Below, one piece after another: positions 27,972-36,670 of a stretch of 37,751 nt of DNA. The DNA comes from Gammaproteobacteria bacterium (GTDB lineage: Bacteria > Pseudomonadota > Gammaproteobacteria > SZUA-229), in assembly GCA_003229115.1 (NCBI GenBank), contig QIHT01000222.1:1-37751 (forward strand), written 5' to 3'. The translations under genes were made by a program, and so were the position numbers. Numbering within the stretch: the first letter of the stretch is position 1; each line of letters opens with the position of its first letter. The notes beneath the pieces were generated by a model that was given only the letters and a program-made list of their open reading frames with translations, was not told the DNA's origin and did no database searches.

Positions 27972-29237
27972 CTAACTAAAAATACCTTTCAGCATAAAGA
28001 AGAACACGATGGACAAAATAGCTCCGGCAGGCAATGTCACTATCCACGACATGAAAATATTTCTGATAACAGTAACATTTAATGCTGCCATACCTCGTGC
28101 CAGCCCTACGCCGAGTACCGCTCCAACCAGCGTATGTGTGGTAGAAATCGGCAAGCCTGTACCTGACGCAAACACTACCGTTGTTGCCGCTGCCAGTGTT
28201 GCAGCAAAACCGCTGCTCGGTGTCAGTTCGGTAATATTATGCCCCACAGTGGCAATCACTCGTTTGCCGTACATCATCAAACCCAACACAATACCCACAC
28301 CACCTAATGCCAGCACCCAAATTGGCAATGCCGCATTAGCTGCAACTTCACCGCCACTGTTTACGATACTCACCACTGCGGCGACAGGCCCGATAGCATT
28401 AGCCACATCATTTGAACCATGAGCAAACGCCATGGCGCAGGCTGTCACTACCATCAACACACTAAAAACGCGCTCAACATTGGCGAAATGGAAGTCACGA
28501 TCAGCCTTCGGATCAAGCTTTATTCTGGAGACATAAAACTTACCCAACAACATAACAGCCAGACCCACGAGCAGCGCGTAAAAGTAATTCTCGCCCGCAG
28601 TATTTTCCAGCCCTACATGCTTTAAGCCTTTCATAAAAGTCACTAGCGCGATAATGAATCCCACCAGGAACATATACATGGGCACATATTTTTTGGCATT
28701 TTCGAACGGATGCTCTGTATTCAGGATCAGCTTTTGCACACTGCTAAACAAGACAAAGGAAATAAGACCGGAAAGCACGGGGGACACCACCCAGCTCGCC
28801 ACAATAAATCCAACTTTATCCCACTTCACCGCATCCATGCCGATGCCCACCATAGCAAAACCAACGATGGCACCCACGATGGAGTGCGTGGTTGATACCG
28901 GCCAACCATTCCTTGAGGCGATCAGTAACCAGATACCCGCTGCCAGTAGCGAAGCTAACATACCGTAGAGCAACAACTCGGGTGTTGCCGATAACATGTC
29001 AGCATCAACAATGCCTTTGCGAATAGTTTTGGTGACTTGACCACCAGCCAGAACGGCACCAGCGAATTCAAAAACGGCAGCAATAATGACCGCCTGTTTG
29101 ATAGTGAGCGCCCTGGAGCCCACTGAAGTTGCCATAGCATTGGCAACATCGTTGGCACCAATACCCCAGGCCATAAACAGGCCGAAAACAGCGGCCAGAA
29201 TCAAAAATACAGTACCGTACTCAGCAATAATTTCCAT
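27972..29237 (-). CDS. pit: Inorganic phosphate transporter, PiT family
   Basis: A low-affinity phosphate symporter of the inner membrane, 421 residues, almost entirely hydrophobic with about ten membrane segments. The duplicated family signature is present in both halves: GIGANDVANAMATSVGS near residue 25 and HGSNDVANAIGPVAAV near residue 273. PISTTHTLVGAVLGVG and PVSTTHSIVGAIVGF are the paired helix motifs. AGGAG lies about eight bases before the ATG and overlaps the end of the DUF47 gene, which ends 10 bases upstream. Pairing a PiT transporter with a DUF47 (PhoU-like) protein is a well-known arrangement; the latter is thought to control or assist the transporter. Confidence 0.95.
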   Translation of the reverse strand: MEIIAEYGTVFLILAAVFGLFMAWGIGANDVANAMATSVGSRALTIKQAVIIAAVFEFAGAVLAGGQVTKTIRKGIVDADMLSATPELLLYGMLASLLAAGIWLLIASRNGWPVSTTHSIVGAIVGFAMVGIGMDAVKWDKVGFIVASWVVSPVLSGLISFVLFSSVQKLILNTEHPFENAKKYVPMYMFLVGFIIALVTFMKGLKHVGLENTAGENYFYALLVGLAVMLLGKFYVSRIKLDPKADRDFHFANVERVFSVLMVVTACAMAFAHGSNDVANAIGPVAAVVSIVNSGGEVAANAALPIWVLALGGVGIVLGLMMYGKRVIATVGHNITELTPSSGFAATLAAATTVVFASGTGLPISTTHTLVGAVLGVGLARGMAALNVTVIRNIFMSWIVTLPAGAILSIVFFFMLKGIFS

Positions 29238-29247
29238 CGACTCTCTC

Positions 29248-29928
29248 CTAACGCGCCAACATCAACTGCAGGCGACTACCCACACGTTGAGAGAGATCAG
29301 CCACATCACCGGTCTTTTCAATAATCCGGTACAAAAACATAACATCGACGGGATGCAGATCTTTTTCTATAGCAAATAATTTGTAACGAATGGCTGACTG
29401 TAAATTGTCGGTATCGCTTTCAATATCATTCAGTTTGGTAATCATATCGGAAACAATTTTTATTTCCTGACCACTAAAACCGGTTTCAACCAGCTCATCG
29501 AATTCGTTAATCGCTTTTCTGGCTTGCTTACAGGCATCTACACAACGTTGAACGAAACGAATGTAATCTTCCTGAATAATATCCGGCAGCAACATTTTTC
29601 GACCAAGAATCGTGCCAGCAATATCCTTGGACATATTAGCGACCTTATCTTGTGTGAGTAACACATTAAGCAAATCATTTCTTGAAACAGGCATAAACAA
29701 ACCTTTCGGCAAATTTAAACGAAGTTTCTTTTTAAGAACATCAGCTTCTTTTTCAAGATTAGATATAAGCTGTTGACGATCCTTTACAGTATCCCAATCT
29801 TCATTGATAACAGCGTTAAATAAAGGAACTAACTCGGAAACACAGGCATAGACTTTCGCCATGTGTTCTTGCAGGGGACTGACAGGGGATCTGCCAAAAA
29901 TCCCGGACATATAACCACCCTTAGGCAT
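29248..29928 (-). CDS. PhoU-like DUF47 / TIGR00153 family protein
   Basis: A 226-residue, helix-rich soluble protein related to PhoU. It shows PLQEHMAKVYACVSELVPLF, EKEADVLKKKLRLNLPKGLFMPVSRNDLLNVL with the acidic metal-contact pattern of this family, and a C-terminal FLYRIIEKTGDVADLSQRVG. The start MPKGGYMSGIF at 29928 is supported by AAGGAG seven bases upstream; the internal ATG at 29910 would lack this site. It is the first gene of a two-gene unit with pit. A regulatory or accessory role in phosphate uptake is inferred from family and context. Upstream lie about 195 AT-rich bases with no gene, where the promoter of this unit should be; I see no clear Pho box. Confidence 0.93.
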   Translation of the reverse strand: MPKGGYMSGIFGRSPVSPLQEHMAKVYACVSELVPLFNAVINEDWDTVKDRQQLISNLEKEADVLKKKLRLNLPKGLFMPVSRNDLLNVLLTQDKVANMSKDIAGTILGRKMLLPDIIQEDYIRFVQRCVDACKQARKAINEFDELVETGFSGQEIKIVSDMITKLNDIESDTDNLQSAIRYKLFAIEKDLHPVDVMFLYRIIEKTGDVADLSQRVGSRLQLMLAR

Positions 29929-30123
29929 CTTACTTCTCCTTCCGGCACCATTGCACGGAAATATGATTTCTTTCGACTTTTTAATTTCCGCGCATTGTAA
30001 TCATTTCGCAACAAAAGGAAAGCTTTTTTTTAAGTTTTTTCTTATTTATTTTTTTCTCCCAATAACATATTGAAATAACAGTAAAAATTAATTTCTAAAA
30101 AACGCCCCCACGTTACCATCGTC

Positions 30124-32106
30124 TTATCTCTGCAACAAAACGTTATCTTTATTGATACTTTTAACCTTAAATTGTTTCACACAACGTACAAATTTTTGCT
30201 TGAGCTCCACATCACTTGCATCACCATAACGAAGATCCTGATAGTAACTGATAATCATTTCGGCTTTCTCGTCCACAACCGGAAACAACATTGTTATCCG
30301 GGCCAGGTACTCACGCGAGCCCTCATAAGGCTTTCTACCCAAACCGGCTTTTGCAAGTTTGTTGCAAAACATATCGTAGTAGTAACGCGTTCTATCTTTT
30401 GGCCCATCGGCACGTCGGCGAAAAACCCACAGCGCTACCAGGCCACCACAAACACTCATTGCAATTACCAGCCATGTCACCAGCGTTGAAGCATTAATAT
30501 CTTCTACACCTAAACGAGAAAAAAGTTCTTTTTGTTTTTTTTCATCAAAACCAACCACCCACTGATTCCATGAGTGATGGAAACTGTCCCAGTGATAACG
30601 TATCTTGAGGAAAACAAAGTTATTGGAACTTAAAATGGATGGCAGACGCGCCAGCTCAAGTCCTGCATTCTGAATACCCTGCTCAATCCGCTCGGGCGAC
30701 ACTGCGGCGGTGGGGTCTACCCGTACCCAGCCTCTGTCTTTTAACCAAACCTCAGTCCACGCATGTGCATCGGACTGGCGAATAATCATGTAATCGTCAA
30801 CAGGGTTAATCGTTCCACCCTGATAACCCACAACAACTCGTGCAGCAACACCACCCGCACGCATAAGATGCACGAATGCACTGGCATAGTGCTCACAAAA
30901 CCCCCGGCGCGTTTCAAACAAAAAATCATCCATCGCATGCCTGCCTAACAATGGCGGAGAAAGCGTATAGAAAAACTCCTGATTCCTGAAGTACTGCAAC
31001 ACCGTATCAATAAACTGAACATCATTCCCACCTGCTTTTAATTGTGTTGCCAGTTTTTTAGTGCGTTGATTAATATTGACCGGCAAAGCAAGATTTTTTC
31101 TCAGCTCAGGAAGAAACAGGCCATGATTAACTGCATGCAAATCTGATTGCATTTTGTAGATGATGACATCGTTGATTTTATTATCTGCAAATAACTGAAG
31201 CTCACGGGTAACTCTGTATTTTTGATCATAACCGATCATTTTCTCCAGAGAATAAAGCCAGCTACGACCATGTGACTCAAGTGTTACTGTATATTTTATA
31301 ATGTCTGATTTTTCATCTTCATAAACAACATCTGGGCGCGCCCGGGACGGCGCATCATCACGTGTCCATTTTTCTCCATCGTAATGCGATAACACCAAAC
31401 CACGCCAGTACAGATTTTCATGCGACGGCGGCTCAGCCTCGAACTGAACACGAAAAGCCACTGCACCTGAACTTATAAGACGATTAATACTACCTGGCGA
31501 CATTTCATCACTAATGCCTGTTTTCGCTGCCTGCGCATCATCAGGTAATGCCCAAAGCGGGCCATTGATACGCGGAAACAGGATAAACAGAATAAGCATG
31601 AGCGGTGTTGCCTGAAGAATCATCTTGCCCGAGACACGAAGCCTTGACTTGAAATCCATCGAACCCAGTCTGTCACTAAAAATAATTAATAATGAAGTCA
31701 GATAGATAACCACTGCAAAAACGTAGACTGCGACCCACGGATCCTGCGTGTGAAAAAAATTACTCGCTATTAAAAAATAACCCATGAAAACAACCACGAT
31801 GGCATCACGCTTACTTTTCATCTCGAACAATTTACTAAAAGACAGTAAAAGCAACATCGATGTACCGGGGCCCTGACCGAAGATACTGCCGTAAGACACT
31901 ATCAACAAAGACACGATGACAGCTGCCAGAAGGAGTCGAATAATTTGTTTCGGTTGAGATAGGCGACCTGAAATAATTAACACTGCCCACAACGTTAAGA
32001 TGGCTACCAGTAATAAGACAGGAACAGGCATGCGCGAATACAGGGGTAACGCGACCAGATGAATACCGATCAAGACAGGCATCAGTTTGTTTTTGTCATT
32101 CACCAT
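30124..32106 (-). CDS. tgpA: TgpA-type membrane transglutaminase (DUF3488, transglutaminase core, DUF4129)
   Basis: A 660-residue inner membrane protein. The N-terminal DUF3488 part has about six membrane segments (residues 10-180). A large periplasmic region carries the transglutaminase core with Cys404 (RRGFCEHYASA), His448 (SDAHAWTEVW) and Asp464 (VRVDPT), the full catalytic triad. A last membrane segment (TLVTWLVIAMSVCGG, near 550) leads to a cytoplasmic DUF4129 tail. These three residue numbers agree with those I recall for TgpA of Pseudomonas aeruginosa (PA2873), where the protein is important for viability; its natural substrate is unclear. It overlaps the DUF58 gene by 11 bases and ends the moxR operon. 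Confidence 0.95.
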   Translation of the reverse strand: MVNDKNKLMPVLIGIHLVALPLYSRMPVPVLLLVAILTLWAVLIISGRLSQPKQIIRLLLAAVIVSLLIVSYGSIFGQGPGTSMLLLLSFSKLFEMKSKRDAIVVVFMGYFLIASNFFHTQDPWVAVYVFAVVIYLTSLLIIFSDRLGSMDFKSRLRVSGKMILQATPLMLILFILFPRINGPLWALPDDAQAAKTGISDEMSPGSINRLISSGAVAFRVQFEAEPPSHENLYWRGLVLSHYDGEKWTRDDAPSRARPDVVYEDEKSDIIKYTVTLESHGRSWLYSLEKMIGYDQKYRVTRELQLFADNKINDVIIYKMQSDLHAVNHGLFLPELRKNLALPVNINQRTKKLATQLKAGGNDVQFIDTVLQYFRNQEFFYTLSPPLLGRHAMDDFLFETRRGFCEHYASAFVHLMRAGGVAARVVVGYQGGTINPVDDYMIIRQSDAHAWTEVWLKDRGWVRVDPTAAVSPERIEQGIQNAGLELARLPSILSSNNFVFLKIRYHWDSFHHSWNQWVVGFDEKKQKELFSRLGVEDINASTLVTWLVIAMSVCGGLVALWVFRRRADGPKDRTRYYYDMFCNKLAKAGLGRKPYEGSREYLARITMLFPVVDEKAEMIISYYQDLRYGDASDVELKQKFVRCVKQFKVKSINKDNVLLQR

Positions 32107-33082
32107 ACAAAGCCAGTACTTTTAAACAACGACCACAATGTGAATAGCCATGTGCTGGAGCGATTTCCAATGCCGGCAAACGTAAACCATATTGACATCC
32201 CGCCTCCTCAGCATCAATCACCAGGCGCGTCATCATCGACAAACGGTTTTCCATTCCTGACATCGCCAGCGCCTGCCACTCTATCCACTGTAGCTGCGGT
32301 TGTCCGCCGGCAAACTCCTTGGTGTATATCTCGCCCGAACGCGCCACCGCTTTCCAGGCAATGCGTCGCCAGGAATCCCCCGCCTGGTATTTTCTTAATC
32401 CGGTATATTCTTCCAGACCCGCTCCGCGGTAGTCATGTTCACCATCGTCAATCGTGGTTGAAAAAACCTCATCGGCTTTAGCCGCAGGTTTCGGATAAAC
32501 CAGGCACTGCATGGACAACTCGATCCATGTCCATGCCACAAACAGTCCAGTGGGAAACTCGGTATACAAACGAAAACGTCCCGCATTCAGCATGCCCCGT
32601 TTATTAGTAGTGACCTGAAAATGCAATAACGCAAGACCATCCGCTGGCACATCAACCACTTCGTATTCATGGCCGTCCTGTGAAATCGCTATGGAATATC
32701 GAATTTGAGGATCAAGATTTTCCAACTGCACTGCAAAGATTGCCTCGTCGCCAGCAAACACTGGCGTGCAACCACCAGCACGCAAACGCAGGCCAGCAAG
32801 ATTTCTCCAGCTGGCAAACATAACGATGTTGCCGAGGCCCGCCAGCAAAAACGTCAACATAAATCCCAGACTTTTACTGTAATTCACCGAACCTAAAAGC
32901 AATAACAGCAACAGCACACCAAAGATAATGCCAAATTTGGTGGGTAATATATAAACACGATTCTTATCCAGCACGACGGTGCCATCAAACGGCCCGATAC
33001 GTTTGGCGATAAACTTGAAGACCGGCCTTTTAGTAAAGTCCGGTAATCGGAAAAATGATTTTATTGCACCCGCGGCAAACAC
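32096..33082 (-). CDS. DUF58 domain protein
   Basis: A 328-residue protein with two N-terminal membrane segments (FGIIFGVLLLLLLLGSVNY and MLTFLLAGLGNIVMFA) and a C-terminal DUF58 domain. The signature GLEEYTGLRKYQAGDSWRRIAWKAVARSGEIYTKEF is intact. The start is GTG at 33082, three bases after the moxR stop; the stop overlaps tgpA. DUF58 proteins are almost always encoded between a MoxR ATPase and a transglutaminase or VWA protein. They are believed to work with the MoxR chaperone on envelope or periplasmic targets; the biochemical role is not known. Gene order here matches the Pseudomonas PA2875-PA2873 locus as I recall it. Confidence 0.93.
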   Translation of the reverse strand: MFAAGAIKSFFRLPDFTKRPVFKFIAKRIGPFDGTVVLDKNRVYILPTKFGIIFGVLLLLLLLGSVNYSKSLGFMLTFLLAGLGNIVMFASWRNLAGLRLRAGGCTPVFAGDEAIFAVQLENLDPQIRYSIAISQDGHEYEVVDVPADGLALLHFQVTTNKRGMLNAGRFRLYTEFPTGLFVAWTWIELSMQCLVYPKPAAKADEVFSTTIDDGEHDYRGAGLEEYTGLRKYQAGDSWRRIAWKAVARSGEIYTKEFAGGQPQLQWIEWQALAMSGMENRLSMMTRLVIDAEEAGCQYGLRLPALEIAPAHGYSHCGRCLKVLALYGE

Positions 33083-33085
33083 GAA

Positions 33086-34048
33086 TCAGGGTATAGGTAC
33101 AGATTCTGAAATATACGAAGCCGCCGTCTGATTTTTTTCTTTCAGCTCATCTGACGTCAGCACCAGACGGTGATTAACCACGGCAGCTATCACCTCCTTA
33201 ACATGTTCGGGTAATACATAGTCCTGGCCATCAATCAACGCCAGGGCTCTGGCCGAGTTCAACAAAGCCAGGCCACCGCGTGGTGACAAACCAAATTCGA
33301 ACATGGGCGAGCCACGGCTGAAATCAAGTATCGCCTGAATGTAGTCCATTAAAGCTTCAGAGACATGAAGTCGGGTGGCATGTTTCTGAATGGTGAGTAA
33401 TTTGCCGCTATCCAGCACCGGTTTGATGTGCTCGATCATGTCGCGCCTATCCTCTCCCTGCAACAACTCGCGCTCAGCCTCTCTGTCGGGAAAACCCAGG
33501 TGAAGTCGCATCAGGAAGCGGTCAAGCTGCGATTCCGGCAGCGGGTAGGTTCCCACCTGGTGCACCGGGTTCTGCGTTGCAATCACAAAAAATGGTTGCG
33601 GTAAATCACGCGTATCACCTTCCACCGTCACCTGGTGTTCTTCCATGGCTTCCAGCAGGGCGCTCTGCGTTTTTGGCGTGGCGCGATTGATCTCGTCTGC
33701 CAGTATGAAATTGGAAAAAATCGGCCCGGGGTGAAATTCAAAAGCTGCTCGATCACGGTCGTAAACCGAAACACCCAGCACATCCGCCGGTAACAGGTCA
33801 GAGGTAAACTGGATACGCTGAAAATCCAGTCCCATAACTTGAGCAATGGCGTGCGCCAGCGTGGTTTTACCCACCCCAGGCATATCCTCAATCAACAGAT
33901 GGCCTTTGGCGACAAGGCAGGTTAAAGCCAGTCGTATCTGCTCTGGTTTACCCAGAATAATCTGACCAATGCTTTCGGCTGCCTGCTTGAGCAGCAGGGT
34001 GGAAGCCTTGCCGATGTTGGTCGCGGGAGGCGTAGTGTTAATGCCCAT
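33086..34048 (-). CDS. MoxR family AAA+ ATPase
   Basis: A 320-residue AAA+ ATPase of the MoxR clade, cytoplasmic, expected to act as a chaperone for the DUF58/TgpA proteins encoded after it. Walker A is EDMPGVGKTTLAHAIA, Walker B is ILADEINRATPKTQSALLEAMEE, sensor 1 is FVIATQNP, and the arginine region follows in PLPESQLDRFLMRLHLGFP. The C-terminal lid has SPRGGLALLNSARALAL. AGGA lies ten bases before the ATG at 34048. It is the first gene of moxR-DUF58-tgpA and diverges from kdsA over a 415-base gap that contains a nested inverted repeat. MoxR substrates are unknown in most species. Confidence 0.95.
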   Translation of the reverse strand: MGINTTPPATNIGKASTLLLKQAAESIGQIILGKPEQIRLALTCLVAKGHLLIEDMPGVGKTTLAHAIAQVMGLDFQRIQFTSDLLPADVLGVSVYDRDRAAFEFHPGPIFSNFILADEINRATPKTQSALLEAMEEHQVTVEGDTRDLPQPFFVIATQNPVHQVGTYPLPESQLDRFLMRLHLGFPDREAERELLQGEDRRDMIEHIKPVLDSGKLLTIQKHATRLHVSEALMDYIQAILDFSRGSPMFEFGLSPRGGLALLNSARALALIDGQDYVLPEHVKEVIAAVVNHRLVLTSDELKEKNQTAASYISESVPIP

Positions 34049-34146
34049 AAGAATATTTTCCTGTTTGCCTCCAGAATAGCACTACCTGTCCTGTTCAGGG
34101 TTGATTTGAGCAATGATTTCCCCGTTAAAAATGTACATCATTTTTT

Positions 34147-34298
34147 GCCGCAGAGCACTAAAGAGGTTATTGTTACCGTCTGTCATCCCGAACGAATGTG
34201 AGGGATCTGTTGCATTGAAGCACAAGATCCCTCACATTCGTTCGGGATGACAAAACATTAATGAATTGGCCAGATTTTTCCTCTGTGTGCTCTTTGGC
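34147..34298. repeat. Two-level nested palindrome between moxR and kdsA
   Basis: Outer arms 34147-34166 (GCCGCAGAGCACTAAAGAGG) and 34280-34298 are imperfect reverse complements. Nested inside are perfect 27-base arms, 34182-34208 and 34225-34251 (left arm starts GTCATCCCGAACGAATG), with a 16-base loop. The inner unit resembles the widespread TCATCCCGAACG...TTCGGGATGA type of bacterial dispersed repeat, apparently inserted within the CAGAG-type element. The rest of the 415-base gap between moxR and kdsA holds a possible kdsA promoter and nothing else I can name. Confidence 0.9.
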
Positions 34299-34399
34299 AA
34301 ATAAAAAATCAGTCCGGCAACACGCAGAGTATCCACATTAACCGCTCAAAAACAAGGTTCATTGGCGCAGAAAAACAAGCATCAAAACCCGCCTAAACT

Positions 34400-34428
34400 T
34401 TGACTCCACGGGCTTTTCCCCGTAGCAT
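34400..34428 (+). promoter_or_regulatory. Possible sigma-70 promoter for the kds operon
   Basis: TTGACT at 34400-34405 and TAGCAT at 34423-34428 are separated by 17 bases, close to the sigma-70 consensus, and end 35 bases before the kdsA ATG. The spacer contains a small hairpin, ACGGGCTTTTCCCCGT. A second AT-rich TTTAGAATAATTTTAG stretch follows. This is a visual match only. Confidence 0.4.
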
Positions 34429-34463
34429 TGCGGCCTGCTTTAGAATAATTTTAGAGGCTGTAG

Positions 34464-35297
34464 ATGAATAACGTTAAGGTCAAAAATTTCACTGTCGGTA
34501 AAGGCGAAAAACTCTGTGTTATCGCCGGCCCCTGCCTGCTGGAAAATCAGGATCTGGGCATGCGGGTGGCTGAGCACATGGTCGGGTTATCTGAAAAGCT
34601 CGGCTTTAATTACGTCTTCAAATCCTCTTACGAAAAAGACAACCGCGGTGCTGCCGGCAACCACCGAGGTCTGGGCATTGATGAAGGTCTCAAAGCTCAT
34701 CAGGCCATTGGCAAAGAATTTAATATCCCTTTGGTCAGCGACGTTCACCGCGAAGCCGATTGTGCCGTCGCTGCCGAAGTACTGGATATTTTGCAGATAC
34801 CCGCTTACCTGTGCCAACAGACTTCGCTATTAATCGCCGCAGGCGAAACCGGTAAAGTGATTAACGTGAAAAAAGGACAGTTTCTGGCACCTGAAGATAT
34901 GGCCTCTGCCATCGACAAGCTTGAATCAGTCGGCAACAAAAACATTTTATTGTGCGAGCGTGGCGCAACCTTCGGTTATCACCGCCTGGTATCGGATATG
35001 CGCAGTATTCCTATCATGTCTGATCTCGGCTACCCGGTGGTTTTCGACGCGGGCCATCTGGTTCGTATTTACGGCATCAGCTCAAAAGATCCTCGTGGCG
35101 GCGAACCCCAGTTCATTCCTTCGCTATCGCGTGCCGGTATGGCCGCAGGTGCGCATGCTCTGTTCGTCGAAACCCATCCGAAACCGATGGAAGGATTGTG
35201 TGATGCGGCTTCCATGTACAAGCTGGACGAGATGGAAGGTCTGATAGGCAAAGCCGTCGCTATACACGACATGGTTCAATCCTGGGACATCAGCTAA
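34464..35297 (+). CDS. kdsA: Kdo-8-phosphate synthase (2-dehydro-3-deoxyphosphooctonate aldolase)
   Basis: KdsA condenses phosphoenolpyruvate with arabinose 5-phosphate to give Kdo 8-phosphate, the first committed step to Kdo. The 277-residue length is standard. Motifs in order are VIAGPCLLEN, FKSSYEKDNRG, SDVHREAD, LQIPAYLCQQTSLL, CERGATFGYHRLVSDMRS and FDAGHLVRIYG, all of which shape the PEP and arabinose 5-phosphate site. AGAGG six bases before the ATG is the ribosome site. It opens the plus-strand unit kdsA-kdsC-tal-kdsB, with three bases to kdsC. Arabinose 5-phosphate isomerase (kdsD) is not in the window. The NRG motif, rather than a Cys in the metal position, suggests a metal-independent enzyme, as in E. 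coli; not verified. Confidence 0.96.
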   Translation: MNNVKVKNFTVGKGEKLCVIAGPCLLENQDLGMRVAEHMVGLSEKLGFNYVFKSSYEKDNRGAAGNHRGLGIDEGLKAHQAIGKEFNIPLVSDVHREADCAVAAEVLDILQIPAYLCQQTSLLIAAGETGKVINVKKGQFLAPEDMASAIDKLESVGNKNILLCERGATFGYHRLVSDMRSIPIMSDLGYPVVFDAGHLVRIYGISSKDPRGGEPQFIPSLSRAGMAAGAHALFVETHPKPMEGLCDAASMYKLDEMEGLIGKAVAIHDMVQSWDIS

Positions 35298-35300
35298 TCA

Positions 35301-35846
35301 GTGAGCGATTTATCTGCTGAACTAAAACAAAAATTACAGGGCATCAAACTGATTGTACTGGATGTCGATGGTGTGCTCACCGATGGCGCGATTATCCTCG
35401 GTGGTAAAGATTCAGATACCAAACAGTTTCACGTACAGGATGGTTTTGGTGTGACGCTGGCAAAACAGGCCGGCATCAAATTTGGCATACTCACCGGCAG
35501 AACTTCCGACGCAGTTAAACGCCGCGTTGAAGAACTTAAAATCGATTTTTATGAGTGCGGACACTTCTACAAACAAGACGCCTTAAAGGAAATGATAAGT
35601 GGTGCAGGCTTAACACCCAGTCAGGTACTTTACATGGGCGATGACGTGCTTGATTTAGTCTGCAAACCTCACGTCGGAGTATTCGTCGCACCCGCCAATG
35701 CAACCACGCGTGTGCAACAGGAAGCTGACTGGACGACAAAAAGAAAAGGCGGCGATACCGCCGTTAGAGAAATGATAGACACTCTGCTTGATGTGCAGGG
35801 TTTACTTACCAACACAGAAGATTATTTTATCGGAGCTAAGCAATGA
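35301..35846 (+). CDS. kdsC: Kdo-8-phosphate phosphatase
   Basis: KdsC removes the phosphate of Kdo 8-phosphate. The 181-residue HAD-type protein has the nucleophile motif [14 protein letters not shown], motif [10 protein letters not shown], and the acidic motif MGDDVLDL, with no cap domain, as usual for this tetrameric family. The start is GTG at 35301, three bases after kdsA. The stop overlaps the next start by four bases (ATGA), so translation is coupled. In many gammaproteobacteria kdsC leads into the lptCAB genes; here it is followed by a transaldolase and kdsB instead. Isolated kdsC in other genomes can be absent when another phosphatase takes over, but here all key residues are present. 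Confidence 0.95.
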   Translation: MSDLSAELKQKLQGIKLIVLDVDGVLTDGAIILGGKDSDTKQFHVQDGFGVTLAKQAGIKFGILTGRTSDAVKRRVEELKIDFYECGHFYKQDALKEMISGAGLTPSQVLYMGDDVLDLVCKPHVGVFVAPANATTRVQQEADWTTKRKGGDTAVREMIDTLLDVQGLLTNTEDYFIGAKQ

Positions 35847-36487
35847 AAATTTACGTCGACAGTGCCGACATGGCAGAAATTGAAAACGGACTCGCATTAG
35901 GTCTCTGTGATGGTGTTACCACCAATCCCACCCTGATTGCAAAAACCGGAAAGTCCATGGACGCAGCCATCAAAGACATCTGCTCCGTGGTTGATGGCGA
36001 TGTTCACGCCGAAGTGTTATCACTGGATGCCGAAGGCATTTATAAAGAAGGCAAAGAGTTCGCAAAAGTTGCCGACAACATTGTGGTTAAGATTCCTATG
36101 TGTCACGAAGGCCTGAAAGCTGTAAAACGCTTCTCCGATGAAGGCATTAAAACCAACGTAACTTTAATCTTCTCTACCAGCCAGGCAATTCTTGCTGCCA
36201 AAGCCGGCGCATCGAATGTCTGCCCGTTTGTTGGACGTCTTGATGATATTTCAAGCCCCGGCAACGAGTTGATCAACGAAATTGTTACCGTGTTTGATAA
36301 CTATCCAACGATTGAGTCAGAAATCATTGTGGCCTCTATCCGCAACCCATTACACGTGGTAGAACCTGCACTGGCCGGCGCTCACATTTTCACCATACCC
36401 GGTGGCGTGCTGGCACAAATGGAAAAACACCCGCTGACTGATATTGGTATTGCCGCATTTCTGGAAGACGCGAAAAAATTCACTTAA
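35843..36487 (+). CDS. tal: Transaldolase, small TalC-type
   Basis: A 214-residue class I aldolase of the small transaldolase / fructose-6-phosphate aldolase family. The Schiff-base lysine is Lys83 in [20 protein letters not shown] and [11 protein letters not shown] are family blocks. At two positions that separate the two activities it has Glu57 (HAEVLS) and Phe129 (CPFVGRLDD), where E. coli FSA has Gln59 and Tyr131. This favours transaldolase: exchange of a dihydroxyacetone unit between sedoheptulose 7-phosphate and fructose 6-phosphate. It overlaps kdsC by four bases. In this setting it could provide sedoheptulose 7-phosphate for ADP-heptose or balance pentose phosphates for Kdo; this is inference. 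Confidence 0.9.
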   Translation: MKIYVDSADMAEIENGLALGLCDGVTTNPTLIAKTGKSMDAAIKDICSVVDGDVHAEVLSLDAEGIYKEGKEFAKVADNIVVKIPMCHEGLKAVKRFSDEGIKTNVTLIFSTSQAILAAKAGASNVCPFVGRLDDISSPGNELINEIVTVFDNYPTIESEIIVASIRNPLHVVEPALAGAHIFTIPGGVLAQMEKHPLTDIGIAAFLEDAKKFT

Positions 36488-36494
36488 AAGCTTT

Positions 36495-36625
36495 GCCACA
36501 GAGGCACAAAGCACGCAGAGGAAACCCATTTTGGAGTTAACATAAAGTCACTCCTACATAGAGTGTTTATGAGATACGTAAACAAATACAAGCGTTTTTC
36601 TCTGTGTACTCTGTGCCTCTGTGGT
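36495..36625. repeat. CCACAGAG-type inverted repeat between tal and kdsB
   Basis: Left arm 36495-36525 (starts GCCACAGAGGCACAAAG) and right arm 36594-36625 (ends CTGTGCCTCTGTGGT) are imperfect reverse complements; the outer 16 bases match at 15. The right arm is nearly the same as that of the element at 7879-8022. The interior holds CACTCCTACATAGAGTG, similar to the inner CACTCCTACAAGTG of that element, so the two are related throughout. It fills most of the 183-base gap between tal and kdsB. Confidence 0.82.
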
Positions 36626-36670
36626 ATTAATTTGAATAATCACCCATTCGACCAGGGGAAGAACTAAACA

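Noticed and set aside
28009-28422. Plus-strand open frame of 137 codons inside pit
   Set aside because: Antisense to the conserved second half of the phosphate transporter; low-complexity Ala/Thr/Pro composition expected from the reverse of membrane helices.
35843-36487. Fructose-6-phosphate aldolase (FSA) as the name for this gene
   Set aside because: The two diagnostic positions are Glu57 and Phe129, as in transaldolases, not Gln and Tyr.
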